DNA from: Tianweitania aestuarii
GTDB lineage: Bacteria; Pseudomonadota; Alphaproteobacteria; Rhizobiales; Rhizobiaceae
Assembly: GCF_018457165.1 (NCBI RefSeq)
Contig: NZ_JAFMNX010000001.1
Location: forward strand, 496,001 to 560,000
Direction: 5' to 3'
Length of the DNA: 64,000 nt
The notes under the pieces were generated by a model. It worked only from the letters and a program-made list of their open reading frames with translations, did no database searches and was not told where the DNA came from. Position numbers and translations under genes: made by a program. Shown here one piece after another: positions 51,675 to 59,578 of this stretch (its first letter is position 1; the number at the start of each line of letters is the position of its first letter).

Positions 51675-51733
51675 ACGGATGAGCACCGCCGTATCGAAGC
51701 TGTAGCTGTCGTCCGTGAGTTGATGTTCAACAG

Positions 51734-52222
51734 CTAGACGCTTGCCAATGCACGGTTCTCGGCCCGGATCCGGATCCACAGCACGATGCCGTTCAGCAGC
51801 GTGAAGACCAAAGCGAACAGTGGAAGCCCAAGGCACTGCGGCAGAACTGCGATCTCGCCGACCACGACGCAATAGTTCGGGTGGCTGAGGAAGCGATACG
51901 GTCCAGCTTTGACGAGCGTCTCACCCTCCATGACGATGATCCTCGTTGTCCACCGTGATCCCAGTGTCACCAAGACCCAGACGCGCAGGACCTGCAGCAA
52001 GGCGAACAGCGCGAGCCATCCCAGATGAACGGGATTGTTCATGCCGTAGAACCACAAGCCGGCGAGCCAGAAGGCATGCAGCGCGACGATCAGCGGGTAG
52101 TGGCCTGCTGCGACTTCGACTGCGCCATGTTCCAGAAGCTTGCGCGTGTTGCGTCTCGCAATCACCAGCTCGAGCAGTCGCTCCGCAGTGACTGCCGCCA
52201 GCAGAAGGGCTGCCGCGCTCAC
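51734..52222 (-). CDS. Isoprenylcysteine carboxyl methyltransferase-like protein (BpsB-type)
   Basis: The 162-residue membrane protein has about four helices and the ICMT/PEMT signature RTTRIIVMEGETLVKAGPYRFLSHPNYCVV-like segment (GPYRFLSHPNY), with AENRAL near the end. Next to bacterial type III polyketide synthases such proteins O-methylate alkylpyrones (BpsB type). Its start overlaps the end of the PKS gene by four bases, so the two are translationally coupled. The reaction here is inferred from that partnership. Confidence 0.82.
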   Translation of the reverse strand: MSAAALLLAAVTAERLLELVIARRNTRKLLEHGAVEVAAGHYPLIVALHAFWLAGLWFYGMNNPVHLGWLALFALLQVLRVWVLVTLGSRWTTRIIVMEGETLVKAGPYRFLSHPNYCVVVGEIAVLPQCLGLPLFALVFTLLNGIVLWIRIRAENRALASV

Positions 52223-53268
52223 GATGCGGCTCGCAACATGATGGAACTCGCGGTGAAGCCTGGTCCCATGGCCGACAGCAGCGTTCTCCCGGAAAGCCCT
52301 GCGGCAAGGGCGCGTTCAAGAACGAAGATCGCGGTCGGGGCGGACATGTTCCCGAAGTCTGCGAGAACGGATCGTTCGTGAGACAGCGACATGTCGCCAA
52401 GATTCAAAGCGCGCTCCAGGGCCTCGATCACCTTGGTTCCGCCTGGATGAAAGAGGAACTGATCGATGTCGGCCTGGCTGACGCCCGCGCGTGCCAGAAT
52501 GTTGTCGATGGCCGAAGCCATGTTCGCTTCCGCGAATGGAGGAATGGAGCGGTCGAAGATGACGCCGAGCCCTTCCTGGTCGATGCTCCAGCCCATGATG
52601 TCGAGCGTGTCCGGCCAGGTATATTCACCGCTGGCCTCCACGCGCAGGCCCTCGTTTGCGCCCGGCCGAAGCACGCAGGCTGCAGCACCATCCCCGAAAA
52701 GCGCTGTTGCGACGATGTTTGCCTTTGAGAGCTTGTCCAAACGGAAGGAAAGCGTGCACAGTTCTGCTGCCACCAGGAGCACGGTGTGTCCGCTTCCGGA
52801 GCCTGCCAACCGGGCAGCGAGAGACAAGCCGCTGACGCCGCCTGCACATCCGAGCCCGAACACAGGCACGCGCTGAACATCGGGGCGAAAACCCATCCGG
52901 GACGAAACGCGCGCTTCCAGACTGGGTGTGGCGATGCCCGTTGAAGAAATCGTCACGACGGTATCAACCGCCGATGCCTCAAGCCCGGCCCGATCCAACG
53001 CTTTTCCGGCCGCCTCGACGAACAGATCGCTGGCAACCTCGATATAGGCCTCGTTCCGCTCAGGCCAGCCATGCGGCTGCAGGTACCATTCAAGCGGCCG
53101 CGCAGCGTAGCGTGTCTTGATCCCAGAGCTCTTGAAGACTTTCGAGAGACGTTCAAAATCCGGAAAGCGGGAAGCAAATGCGCTGAAAGCGACTTCTGCC
53201 GCAGCGTCCTGGCTGATTTCATGCGGCGGCAGTGCGATCCCTGTCGAGACCAGAAACACATCGGGCAT
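52219..53268 (-). CDS. Type III polyketide synthase (chalcone/stilbene synthase family)
   Basis: The 349-residue enzyme has the thiolase-fold active site of type III PKSs: C141 (GLGCAGGVSG), H274 (FLFHPGGTKV) and N307 (DFGNMSAPTAIF). It would extend a fatty acyl starter with malonyl-CoA units to form an alkylpyrone or alkylresorcinol. MPDVFLVSTGIALPPHEISQ is the normal start, with AGGAAG upstream. An EcfG-like promoter (GCAAC-N17-CGTT) is visible 40 or so bases upstream. It forms an operon with the methyltransferase-like gene. Confidence 0.93.
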   Translation of the reverse strand: MPDVFLVSTGIALPPHEISQDAAAEVAFSAFASRFPDFERLSKVFKSSGIKTRYAARPLEWYLQPHGWPERNEAYIEVASDLFVEAAGKALDRAGLEASAVDTVVTISSTGIATPSLEARVSSRMGFRPDVQRVPVFGLGCAGGVSGLSLAARLAGSGSGHTVLLVAAELCTLSFRLDKLSKANIVATALFGDGAAACVLRPGANEGLRVEASGEYTWPDTLDIMGWSIDQEGLGVIFDRSIPPFAEANMASAIDNILARAGVSQADIDQFLFHPGGTKVIEALERALNLGDMSLSHERSVLADFGNMSAPTAIFVLERALAAGLSGRTLLSAMGPGFTASSIMLRAAS

Positions 53269-53310
53269 CTGACTTCCTAGATGAAGGACACGTTGGTCGC
53301 CTCAGTCAGT

Positions 53311-53336
53311 AACGTTATTTGGAAGAGCGAAGTTGC
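53311..53336 (-). promoter_or_regulatory. Possible EcfG-type general stress promoter
   Basis: On the minus strand GCAAC (53336-53332), a 17-base spacer and CGTT (53314-53311) lie 43 bases upstream of the type III PKS start at 53268. The alphaproteobacterial EcfG consensus is GGAAC-N16/18-CGTT, so one -35 base differs. This is an inference from a short motif. Confidence 0.3.
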
Positions 53337-53340
53337 GCGC

Positions 53341-54069
53341 CTATGGGATGGCGCCAAAGAAAAACCCAAGCGCTGAAGTCACAGCCATCGCAGCGGTGCC
53401 CCAAAACACGACACGCAGAACTGCAGGCGCCTTTGGTGCGCCACCTGTATGGGCGCCAAGTGCGCCGAGCGCCACAAGGCTCACAACAGTGGTCACGATC
53501 ACCGCAGGGATGATGGATGCCGCAGGAGCGATGATCGCAGCACCCAATGGAACTGCCCCCGCGCAGGAAAACGTAAGCCCTGATGTCAATGCTGCTTGCA
53601 GCGGATTGGCGGTGTGTATCTCTGAAAGTCCGAGTTCTTCGCGTATGTGCGCCTGAAGCGCATCGCCATTCGTCAGCTCTTGAGCAACGATGGCCGCTGT
53701 TTGTGGAGACAGTCCTCGCGAAACGAAGATGGCAGCGAGTTCCTCCTTTTCTCCCTCAGGATCGTCTAGGAGCTCGGCGCGTTCGCGGGCAATGTCCGCG
53801 CGCTCCGTATCCGCTTGAGAACTGACGGACACATACTCGCCGGCTGCCATCGACATTGCTCCGGCTGCAAGTGCTGCGATGCCTGCTACCATCACGGCAT
53901 GAAGCCCCGGGTTGGCAGCTGCAACGCCGACCAGCAAGGACGACACGGAAACAATGCCATCATTGGCACCCAGCACCGCAGCCCTTAGCCAGCCGGAACG
54001 CGTCACAAGATGGGCTTCTGGATGCATGAACGAAGGCCCTGCCGGAGACTGTGGCATCGTTGCCGTCAT
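53341..54069 (-). CDS. VIT1/CCC1 family iron/manganese transporter
   Basis: The 242-residue membrane protein has the CCC1/VIT start HLVTRSGWLRAAVLGANDGIVSVSSLLVGVAAA, then AAGAMSMAAGEYVSVSSQADTERADIARERAEL and a cytoplasmic helical segment. Three C-terminal helices (AGAVPLGAAIIAPAASIIPAVIVTTVVSLVALGALGA and others) follow. Family members move Fe(II) or Mn(II) out of the cytosol. ATG at 54069 overlaps the preceding cytochrome gene's stop by four bases. The frame open to 54303 lies within that gene. Confidence 0.9.
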   Translation of the reverse strand: MTATMPQSPAGPSFMHPEAHLVTRSGWLRAAVLGANDGIVSVSSLLVGVAAANPGLHAVMVAGIAALAAGAMSMAAGEYVSVSSQADTERADIARERAELLDDPEGEKEELAAIFVSRGLSPQTAAIVAQELTNGDALQAHIREELGLSEIHTANPLQAALTSGLTFSCAGAVPLGAAIIAPAASIIPAVIVTTVVSLVALGALGAHTGGAPKAPAVLRVVFWGTAAMAVTSALGFFFGAIP

Positions 54070-54566
54070 TGATGCCCGACGCGTATCATCCGCATCAGGA
54101 GACCGTCCTTCAGGATGAACTGGTGAAACAAAGCCGTCAACGCATGCCCCAAGGCAACCAGCATCAAAGCGTTGGCGAGGATCGCGTGAACATCCCCAAG
54201 CTCTGAAAACCTTTCGAACCAAGTAACTGCGCCGATCGCTGGCACGGCGATCATGAGCAAATAAAGCACCTTGTGGCCAACCTTCGCGATCACCCGAGAC
54301 CACCCGGTCCCATCAACGGCGGGCACTCCCACCGAAATGCGCAGTGCCAGGCGAAGCAGAGTAAGCACCAGAACCGAAACGCCTACTGCAACATGAACGG
54401 TGGGATTGATCGGCAGAGCCGCTCCAACGCGGCCTTGAACCGCCGCGTGGAGTGCAGCCCCCATGCCTTCGCTGTAGAAATAATTGAACAGGATAAGCCC
54501 TGCGATCAACCAGTGCAGCGCGATCTGAGACGCACTGTATGTCCTAGGCGCACGCCCAACTTCCAT
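54066..54566 (-). CDS. Cytochrome b561 family protein
   Basis: The 166-residue protein is a four-helix cytochrome b561 (CybB-like). Histidines H18 (ALHWLIAG), H58, H98, H127, H141 and H148 lie in or near helices. The start YSASQIALHWLIAGLILFNYF and the closing ALGHALTALFHQFILKDGLLMRM are typical. It would take electrons from quinol. The ATGA link to a CCC1/VIT iron transporter suggests a role in iron reduction before transport, which is inferred. Confidence 0.88.
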   Translation of the reverse strand: MEVGRAPRTYSASQIALHWLIAGLILFNYFYSEGMGAALHAAVQGRVGAALPINPTVHVAVGVSVLVLTLLRLALRISVGVPAVDGTGWSRVIAKVGHKVLYLLMIAVPAIGAVTWFERFSELGDVHAILANALMLVALGHALTALFHQFILKDGLLMRMIRVGHQ

Positions 54567-54681
54567 AACGTTTCAGCCTTTCCACGTCGGTCTCAAGCGT
54601 CTTGATCTGAAAGACTGACGGGAACCTGAACGCCGGCGGCTTCGACACAGACGTTTGATCTAGGCTCTAGAGGCAGAGTTC

Positions 54682-54816
54682 CTAAACTATTTGAACAAAC
54701 CAGTGAGATCGAAACGGTACACTGTCACGTTCTGCGTGGCACCGGTGAACGGTCCTTGCTGCTCCGGCGAACAGAAGGAGGATCGAGAGGCTTGCGCCTG
54801 CGCGTTTCCTCTTCAT
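54682..54816 (-). CDS. Possible small secreted protein
   Basis: This 44-codon frame starts at ATG 54816 (MKRKRAGASLSILLLFAGAA) with a strong AAAGGAG eight bases upstream. The N-terminus looks like a short signal peptide, with a single Cys after it (RCHAE). No family is recognised. The frame stays open from 54915. The ribosome-binding site and the hydrophobic stretch favour translation. Confidence 0.35.
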   Translation of the reverse strand: MKRKRAGASLSILLLFAGAARTVHRCHAERDSVPFRSHWFVQIV

Positions 54817-55151
54817 AGGTTGGCTCCTTTCATGGTCACAAAGAGGGTGCGCGTGCAGTGTTCCCGCAGCAGATGGGTGCGCAAGAACTGCCGTAATCTT
54901 CTTTAATCCTGCCAATGCCCTGCCAGCTATAAGTTGACGGTAATTGGAAGGAATTTCGGATTAACCTAACCCTTTGGAATATTAACTTGTACTGTTGCAG
55001 CAACGAGTGGCTGGCCTACCGCAAGGTGAGCTTGAGGTGTATTGCAACAGCGTGCACCGGCCTCTAGACCCGCCCATGCGACATTTTGCATCTCTGAGAC
55101 CCTCCATTTCGATGGTCCCGGCAAGTGTGGCACCTCAAGGAGTTATTTTTG
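54817..55151. other. Upstream region of the gluconate dehydrogenase operon
   Basis: No gene is evident. An 8-bp inverted pair, CTGTTGCA (54992-54999) and TGCAACAG (55043-55050), encloses GTTGC-A-GCAAC (54994-55004), so a regulator may bind or loop here. The AT-rich stretch 54925-54990 is a likely promoter area for the three-subunit dehydrogenase. Confidence 0.4.
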
Positions 55152-55853
55152 ATGAGAGATTTACCGGGCGTCCCGTCCCGTCGAACATTCTTGAAAGCGT
55201 CTGCCGCCACAGCCGTCATTTCAACGATCCCGCTGTCGTCGCAGGCAGCGACGCCGACCCCGCCGGTTCCATTGGACGAGTATCAGCCGAAGACGCTGTC
55301 GCCAGTAGAATGGGCCTTCGTCATGGCTGCCGTTGCGCGGCTCATTCCATCCGACGGCGACGGTCCTGGCGCCATCGAAGTGCGTGTGCCCGTGTTTATC
55401 GATAACGAACTGGGTGGCGGCTTCGGAAGTGCTGCCGACTGGTACATGGAAGGTCCCCATCAGGCGGACGCCAGCCCCTTGCGCGGCTACCAGACCCCGC
55501 TGACGCCGCTGCAGATCTATCAGCAGGCGATCCCTGTCTTCAACGAGTGGTGCCAGAACACGCACGGCAAGATCTTTGCCGACCTGGATGCGGACACCCA
55601 GAACCAGGCGCTGGCCTCGCTTCAAAAAGACGAGATGAAGATCAACCCGGAGCTGCGCGACTTCTTCACGCTGCTGCTGCAAAACACGAAGGAAGGCTAT
55701 TTCGCCGACCCGATGTATGGCGGCAATCACGGCATGCAGGCCTGGACCTATATCGGCTTCCCCGGCGCACGCGCCAGCTACAAGGAATGGGTCGGCCGTT
55801 TCAACGTGCAGTACCCGCTCGGACCGGTCTCGATTTCGGGCGAAAGGGCTTAA
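55152..55853 (+). CDS. Gluconate 2-dehydrogenase subunit 3 family protein (Tat-exported small subunit)
   Basis: The 233-residue protein begins MRDLPGVPSRRTFLKASAATAV, a twin-arginine signal (SRRTFLK) for folded export. The mature part LDEYQPKTLSPVEWAFVMAAVARLIPSDGDGPGAIEVRVPVFID is the gluconate 2-dehydrogenase gamma-subunit domain. It probably escorts the flavoprotein through the Tat system, because the large subunit lacks its own signal. ATG 55152 is preferred (AGGAG about nine bases upstream). The flavoprotein gene follows after three bases. Confidence 0.9.
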   Translation: MRDLPGVPSRRTFLKASAATAVISTIPLSSQAATPTPPVPLDEYQPKTLSPVEWAFVMAAVARLIPSDGDGPGAIEVRVPVFIDNELGGGFGSAADWYMEGPHQADASPLRGYQTPLTPLQIYQQAIPVFNEWCQNTHGKIFADLDADTQNQALASLQKDEMKINPELRDFFTLLLQNTKEGYFADPMYGGNHGMQAWTYIGFPGARASYKEWVGRFNVQYPLGPVSISGERA

Positions 55854-55856
55854 ACC

Positions 55857-57626
55857 ATGGCACGTACCGAAAAGAAGAAGGACGTGGTCATCGTCGGCCT
55901 CGGCTGGACTGGCTCGATCCTGGGCATGGAACTCGCCCAGGAAGGTCTGGAAATCGTTGCGCTCGAGCGCGGCCACGACCAGAACACGGTTCCCGAATTC
56001 CAGTATCCGAACATGATCGACGAGCTGAAATACGGCGTTCGTCTCGGTTTGATGCAGAAGCCGCGCAATTCGACGGTCACCATTCGTCGGTCGCTCGATG
56101 AAGCGGCGCTGCCTTATCGCAGCCTCGGCTCGTTTCTTCCCGGCAACGGCGTCGGTGGTGCGGGCACCCACTGGAATGGCCTGAACTGGCGGCCGATGCT
56201 GTCGGAATACCGTTTGCGCTCTTACGTGGAAGAGCGCTGGGGCGCCGGCATCATCCCGGAAGACATGCAGATCCAGGATTATCCGGTCACCTATGACGAG
56301 CTGGAGCCGTTCTTCGACCGGTTCGAGCACGTTGCCGGCATTTCCGGCACGGCTGGCAATATCAAGGGCCAGATCATGGAAGGCGGCAATCCGTTCGAGT
56401 CGCCGCGCGCGCGTGCTTACCCGATGCCTGCCATGCCCACGACCTATGACGGCGCCAAGTTCGGCGAAGTCACGAAGGCGATGGGGTATCATCCGTTCCC
56501 CCGTCCGGGCGGCATCGCATCGCAGGCCTATGTCAACGAATATGGCATGCAGATGGGACCGTGCAATCATTGCGGTTTCTGCGAACGCTATGGCTGCTAC
56601 AATTATTCGAAGTCATCGCCGCAGACGGCGATCCTGGATGCGCTGAAGCGCAAGCCGAATTTCGAATATCGCACCAAGTCTGAGGTTCTGCGCATCGAAA
56701 TGGCGCCGGACGGCAAGACTGCTACGGGCGTGACCTATTTCGACGAGAACACGGAAGAAGAAGTGTTCCAGCCGGCGGATCTCGTGATCCTTGCCGCTTA
56801 TCAGCTGCACAACGTGCACCTGATGCTGCTGTCAGGCATCGGCCAGCCTTATGATCCGGTAACGGGCGAGGGCGTTACGGGCCGCAACTACGCCTACCAG
56901 ATGAACGGCGGCTACACGATGTTCTTCAAGGACGAGGTGTTCAACCCGTTCGTGGGAACCGGTGCCAACGGCATGTCGATCGACGACTTCGGCATCGACA
57001 ACATCGACTTCGGCCAGGAAGGCTTCATCGGCGGCTCCTATATCTCGTCGGGTCAGTCGAATGGTCAGCCGATCCGCAACATGCCGCTTCCTTCGGGAAC
57101 CCCGGCCTGGGGCGCCGACTGGAAGAAGGCTGTCGGCGACTGGTACGGCCACGTCATGTCGATCGGTTCGCATGGCTCGCACATGTCTTACCGGACCAAC
57201 TATCTCGACCTTGATCCGACCTACAAGGACCGTCACGGCCGTCCGTTGATGCGCATGACCTTCAACTGGAAGGACAACGACATCCGCATGACGCAGTTCA
57301 TGAAGAGCAAGATCGAGCCGATCGCCAAGGCCCTGAACCCGACTGTCATGCAGGCAGGCTTCAAGCAGGCAGGCGCGATGTACGACGTGCGACCGTATCA
57401 GACGACGCACAATGTCGGCGGTTCGGTCATGGGCGCCGATCCCAAGACGTCGGCCGTGAACCGGTATCTGCAGGCCTGGGACAAGCACAACATCTTCGTG
57501 ATGGGTGCCGGCGCCTTCCCGCAGAACACGCAATACAATCCAACGGGCATGGTGGGCGGCCTCGCTTACTGGGCAGCCCATGCCATCCGAACGGATTACC
57601 TGCGTAATCCGCGTCCGCTGGTTTGA
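55857..57626 (+). CDS. GMC family flavoprotein dehydrogenase (gluconate 2-dehydrogenase-type large subunit)
   Basis: The 589-residue catalytic subunit has the FAD motif VIVGLGWTGSILGMELAQEG near the N-terminus and a GMC C-terminal domain. The NPTG loop near QNTQYNPTGMVGGLAYW and HNVGGSVMGADPKTSAVN belong to it. A cysteine set, C236, C239, C242 and C247 (GPCNHCGFCERYGC), matches the position of the iron-sulfur ligands reported in related membrane FAD dehydrogenases. It oxidises a polyol or sugar acid in the periplasm and passes electrons to the cytochrome c subunit. The exact sugar substrate is not decidable. Confidence 0.9.
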   Translation: MARTEKKKDVVIVGLGWTGSILGMELAQEGLEIVALERGHDQNTVPEFQYPNMIDELKYGVRLGLMQKPRNSTVTIRRSLDEAALPYRSLGSFLPGNGVGGAGTHWNGLNWRPMLSEYRLRSYVEERWGAGIIPEDMQIQDYPVTYDELEPFFDRFEHVAGISGTAGNIKGQIMEGGNPFESPRARAYPMPAMPTTYDGAKFGEVTKAMGYHPFPRPGGIASQAYVNEYGMQMGPCNHCGFCERYGCYNYSKSSPQTAILDALKRKPNFEYRTKSEVLRIEMAPDGKTATGVTYFDENTEEEVFQPADLVILAAYQLHNVHLMLLSGIGQPYDPVTGEGVTGRNYAYQMNGGYTMFFKDEVFNPFVGTGANGMSIDDFGIDNIDFGQEGFIGGSYISSGQSNGQPIRNMPLPSGTPAWGADWKKAVGDWYGHVMSIGSHGSHMSYRTNYLDLDPTYKDRHGRPLMRMTFNWKDNDIRMTQFMKSKIEPIAKALNPTVMQAGFKQAGAMYDVRPYQTTHNVGGSVMGADPKTSAVNRYLQAWDKHNIFVMGAGAFPQNTQYNPTGMVGGLAYWAAHAIRTDYLRNPRPLV

Positions 57627-57637
57627 GGAGGAGCGAC

Positions 57638-58984
57638 ATGAAAACTCTCCTTCGCGTTATCCTTGCCCTTGTGGTGATCGGCCTGATTGCGCTGGTCGCC
57701 TTCATCTATGTGCCGGTTCAAACCACTCAGCCGACCACGCAGCTCGCTGCCGATCACAAGCCGGCTGCAGGTGCCGGCGAATATATGATGCGGGCTTCCG
57801 ACTGCATGGCCTGCCACACCTCGGAAGGCGGCGAGCCTTTCGCGGGCGGTCGCGCCATCGAAAGCCCGATGGGCACGATCTGGGCCACCAACATCACGCC
57901 CGACAAGGAAGACGGCATCGGCAACTACACGCTCGATGATTTCCGTGCCGCGCTTTACGACGGCATCCGCAAGGATGGCGCACATCTCTATCCGGCCATG
58001 CCGTATGAGAACTACCGCAAGCTCAATGAAGAAGACGTGGTTGCGCTCTACGACTACTTCATGAACGAGGTTAAGCCGGTTTCCAACAAGGTGGAAGAAA
58101 CCAAGCTGTCCTTCCCGTTCAACCTTCGTTTCGGCCTGCGTGCCTGGAACTGGGTGGCATTGGGCGACGCTGGCTTCAAGCCGGTCGAGGGTGAAGACGA
58201 GCAGTTCAATCGTGGTGCCTATCTCGTCGAGGGTGCCGCTCACTGTGCTGCCTGCCACAGCCCGCGCAACCTGATCATGGCGCAGGACGGTACGGACCAG
58301 ACGTCGGAAGCCTTCCTGTCCGGCGGCGAAATCGACGGTTACACCGCGCCCGATCTGCGCGGACCGCGCAGTGCACCGCAGCAGTGGACGGTCGAGCAGA
58401 CCGCCGCCTATCTCGCCACGGGTCGCAACGCGCATTCCACGGCAACCGGTGAAATGATGCTGGTTGTCCGGGATTCGCTTCAGTACCTGACGGACGAAGA
58501 CAACATGGCCATCGCCGCTTACGTGAAGAAGATCGGCAATGGCGGTCAGGATCAGGCAGCGGCAGAACCCGCGGCCAATCAGACCGCACCTGCGGCCGAT
58601 CAAAAGGCAGAGGTCACCGAAACCGAAAAGATGCTGACGGACGCCAGCCCCGACATGCCGCTCGGTCCACGGTTGTATCTGGACAATTGCGGCGGCTGTC
58701 ACTTCGTCAACGGCAAGGGCGCGCCGGAGATCTTCCCCGAACTGGATAACAACTCGCTTGTCACGGCTTCGTCCTCGAAGGGCCTGCTCAGCGTCATCCT
58801 GCACGGTGCGGAACTCCCATCCACGCGCAATCGTCCGATGAAGGTCCGCATGCAGGCCTATGCCGATCGTCTGAACGACGAGGAAGTTGCCGCCTTGGCG
58901 ACCTTCCTGCGCTCGGCCTGGCACAACAACGCCCCGGCGGTGTCTGCCGCTGATGTCGAAGCTGTTCGCGGCAACGCTCACTAG
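57638..58984 (+). CDS. Triheme cytochrome c subunit of gluconate/alcohol-type dehydrogenase
   Basis: The 448-residue protein has one N-terminal membrane anchor (LLRVILALVVIGLIALVAFIYV). It carries three CxxCH heme sites: CMACH at 56-60, CAACH at 203-207 and CGGCH at 351-355. This is the electron-accepting subunit of membrane-bound gluconate, sorbitol or alcohol dehydrogenases. It passes electrons from the GMC subunit to ubiquinone or cytochrome oxidases. A low-complexity Ala/Gln/Glu linker (305-330) separates the last two heme domains. ATG 57638 follows a GGAGG-type site. Confidence 0.92.
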   Translation: MKTLLRVILALVVIGLIALVAFIYVPVQTTQPTTQLAADHKPAAGAGEYMMRASDCMACHTSEGGEPFAGGRAIESPMGTIWATNITPDKEDGIGNYTLDDFRAALYDGIRKDGAHLYPAMPYENYRKLNEEDVVALYDYFMNEVKPVSNKVEETKLSFPFNLRFGLRAWNWVALGDAGFKPVEGEDEQFNRGAYLVEGAAHCAACHSPRNLIMAQDGTDQTSEAFLSGGEIDGYTAPDLRGPRSAPQQWTVEQTAAYLATGRNAHSTATGEMMLVVRDSLQYLTDEDNMAIAAYVKKIGNGGQDQAAAEPAANQTAPAADQKAEVTETEKMLTDASPDMPLGPRLYLDNCGGCHFVNGKGAPEIFPELDNNSLVTASSSKGLLSVILHGAELPSTRNRPMKVRMQAYADRLNDEEVAALATFLRSAWHNNAPAVSAADVEAVRGNAH

Positions 58985-58993
58985 GCTGCAAAT

Positions 58994-59026
58994 CTTCACC
59001 CCTGCCGTCAAACGGCCGGGGTGAAG
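58994..59026 (+). terminator. Hairpin directly after the cytochrome c gene
   Basis: CTTCACCCC (58994-59002) pairs with GGGGTGAAG (59018-59026), and the inner GCCGT/ACGGC (59004-59008, 59012-59016) extends the stem. It lies 10 bases after the stop. No T-tract follows, so it may act with the next hairpin. Confidence 0.6.
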
Positions 59027-59036
59027 CTGGTATCAA

Positions 59037-59078
59037 GCAACACCGCTGGGCAAGGCCGATCGCCTCCAGCGGTGTTGC
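59037..59078 (+). terminator. Rho-independent terminator of the dehydrogenase operon
   Basis: GCAACACCGCTGG (59037-59049) and CCAGCGGTGTTGC (59066-59078) form a perfect 13-bp stem with a 16-base loop, followed by CATTTCTC. This second hairpin lies about 70 bases upstream of the cobalamin riboswitch and should insulate the two operons. Confidence 0.65.
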
Positions 59079-59159
59079 CATTTCTCACCAGGGGAAACCA
59101 CGATCCCGGCAACGCACAAAAGGTGGAGCGGCGGCCCTTGCTCAAAGCTGAGCTTGCCG

Positions 59160-59345
59160 CTAGGAAAGCTTTGTGTCGGTTCGCGAAAGCGACGAACAGG
59201 GAATTCGAAAACGGGTCCAGCACCCGTCAAACGAAACTGCCCCCGCAACTGTAGGCGGCGAGCATGTCCGGAGAAGCCACTGAGCCGAAAGGTTTGGGAA
59301 GGCCGGATCATGCAGCGACCCGTCAGTCAGGAGACCTGCCGGCAC
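59160..59345 (+). promoter_or_regulatory. Cobalamin (B12) riboswitch
   Basis: The core features of the adenosylcobalamin aptamer occur in order: CAGGGAA near 59197, ACTGCCCCCGCAACTGTA (59233-59252), GCCACTGAGCC, a GGGAAGG element near 59296 and the B12 box AGTCAGGAGACCTGCC (59325-59340). It faces the importer genes on the plus strand, so the operon is probably shut off when corrinoid is plentiful. A hairpin CCGGAC/GTCCGG (59362-59378) abuts the following GGGGAGG site, which suggests translational control. Confidence 0.9.
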
Positions 59346-59389
59346 ACGGAAATGAAACAAGCCGGACGGGGTGTCCGGGGAGGTTGTCG

Positions 59390-59578
59390 ATGACGTTTGC
59401 CCTGCTGACACAGCAGTCGCCTTGGTCCGCGCGCGTGCCGGATACAATCATTGCCGTCCTGACCTGGATCTTCTGCGCTGGCATTTTGCCTCAACGGAGA
59501 TCCGTCCATCATGATGTCGCATCGTTTCCTGCTCGTGGCCCTCGGCCTCGGTGTCTCGACCTTTGCCGCCCAGGCTGA
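59390..59578 (+). CDS. Possible riboswitch leader ORF
   Basis: ATG 59390 has a strong GGGGAGG site (59377-59383) that partly overlaps a hairpin behind the riboswitch. It opens a 62-residue frame with one hydrophobic stretch (DTIIAVLTWIFCAGILP). It overlaps the start of the first binding protein in another frame and ends at 59578, inside that gene. It could be a leader peptide that couples translation. It has no recognised family, so it may be coincidental. Confidence 0.35.
   Translation: MTFALLTQQSPWSARVPDTIIAVLTWIFCAGILPQRRSVHHDVASFPARGPRPRCLDLCRPG

Noticed and set aside
55221-56570. Minus-strand frame of 449 codons opposite the gluconate dehydrogenase small and large subunits
   Set aside because: It is antisense to two well-recognised genes and has no motif.
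57596-59011. Minus-strand frame of 471 codons opposite the cytochrome c gene
   Set aside because: The plus strand has three CxxCH sites and a membrane anchor. The reverse frame has none of the features of a gene.
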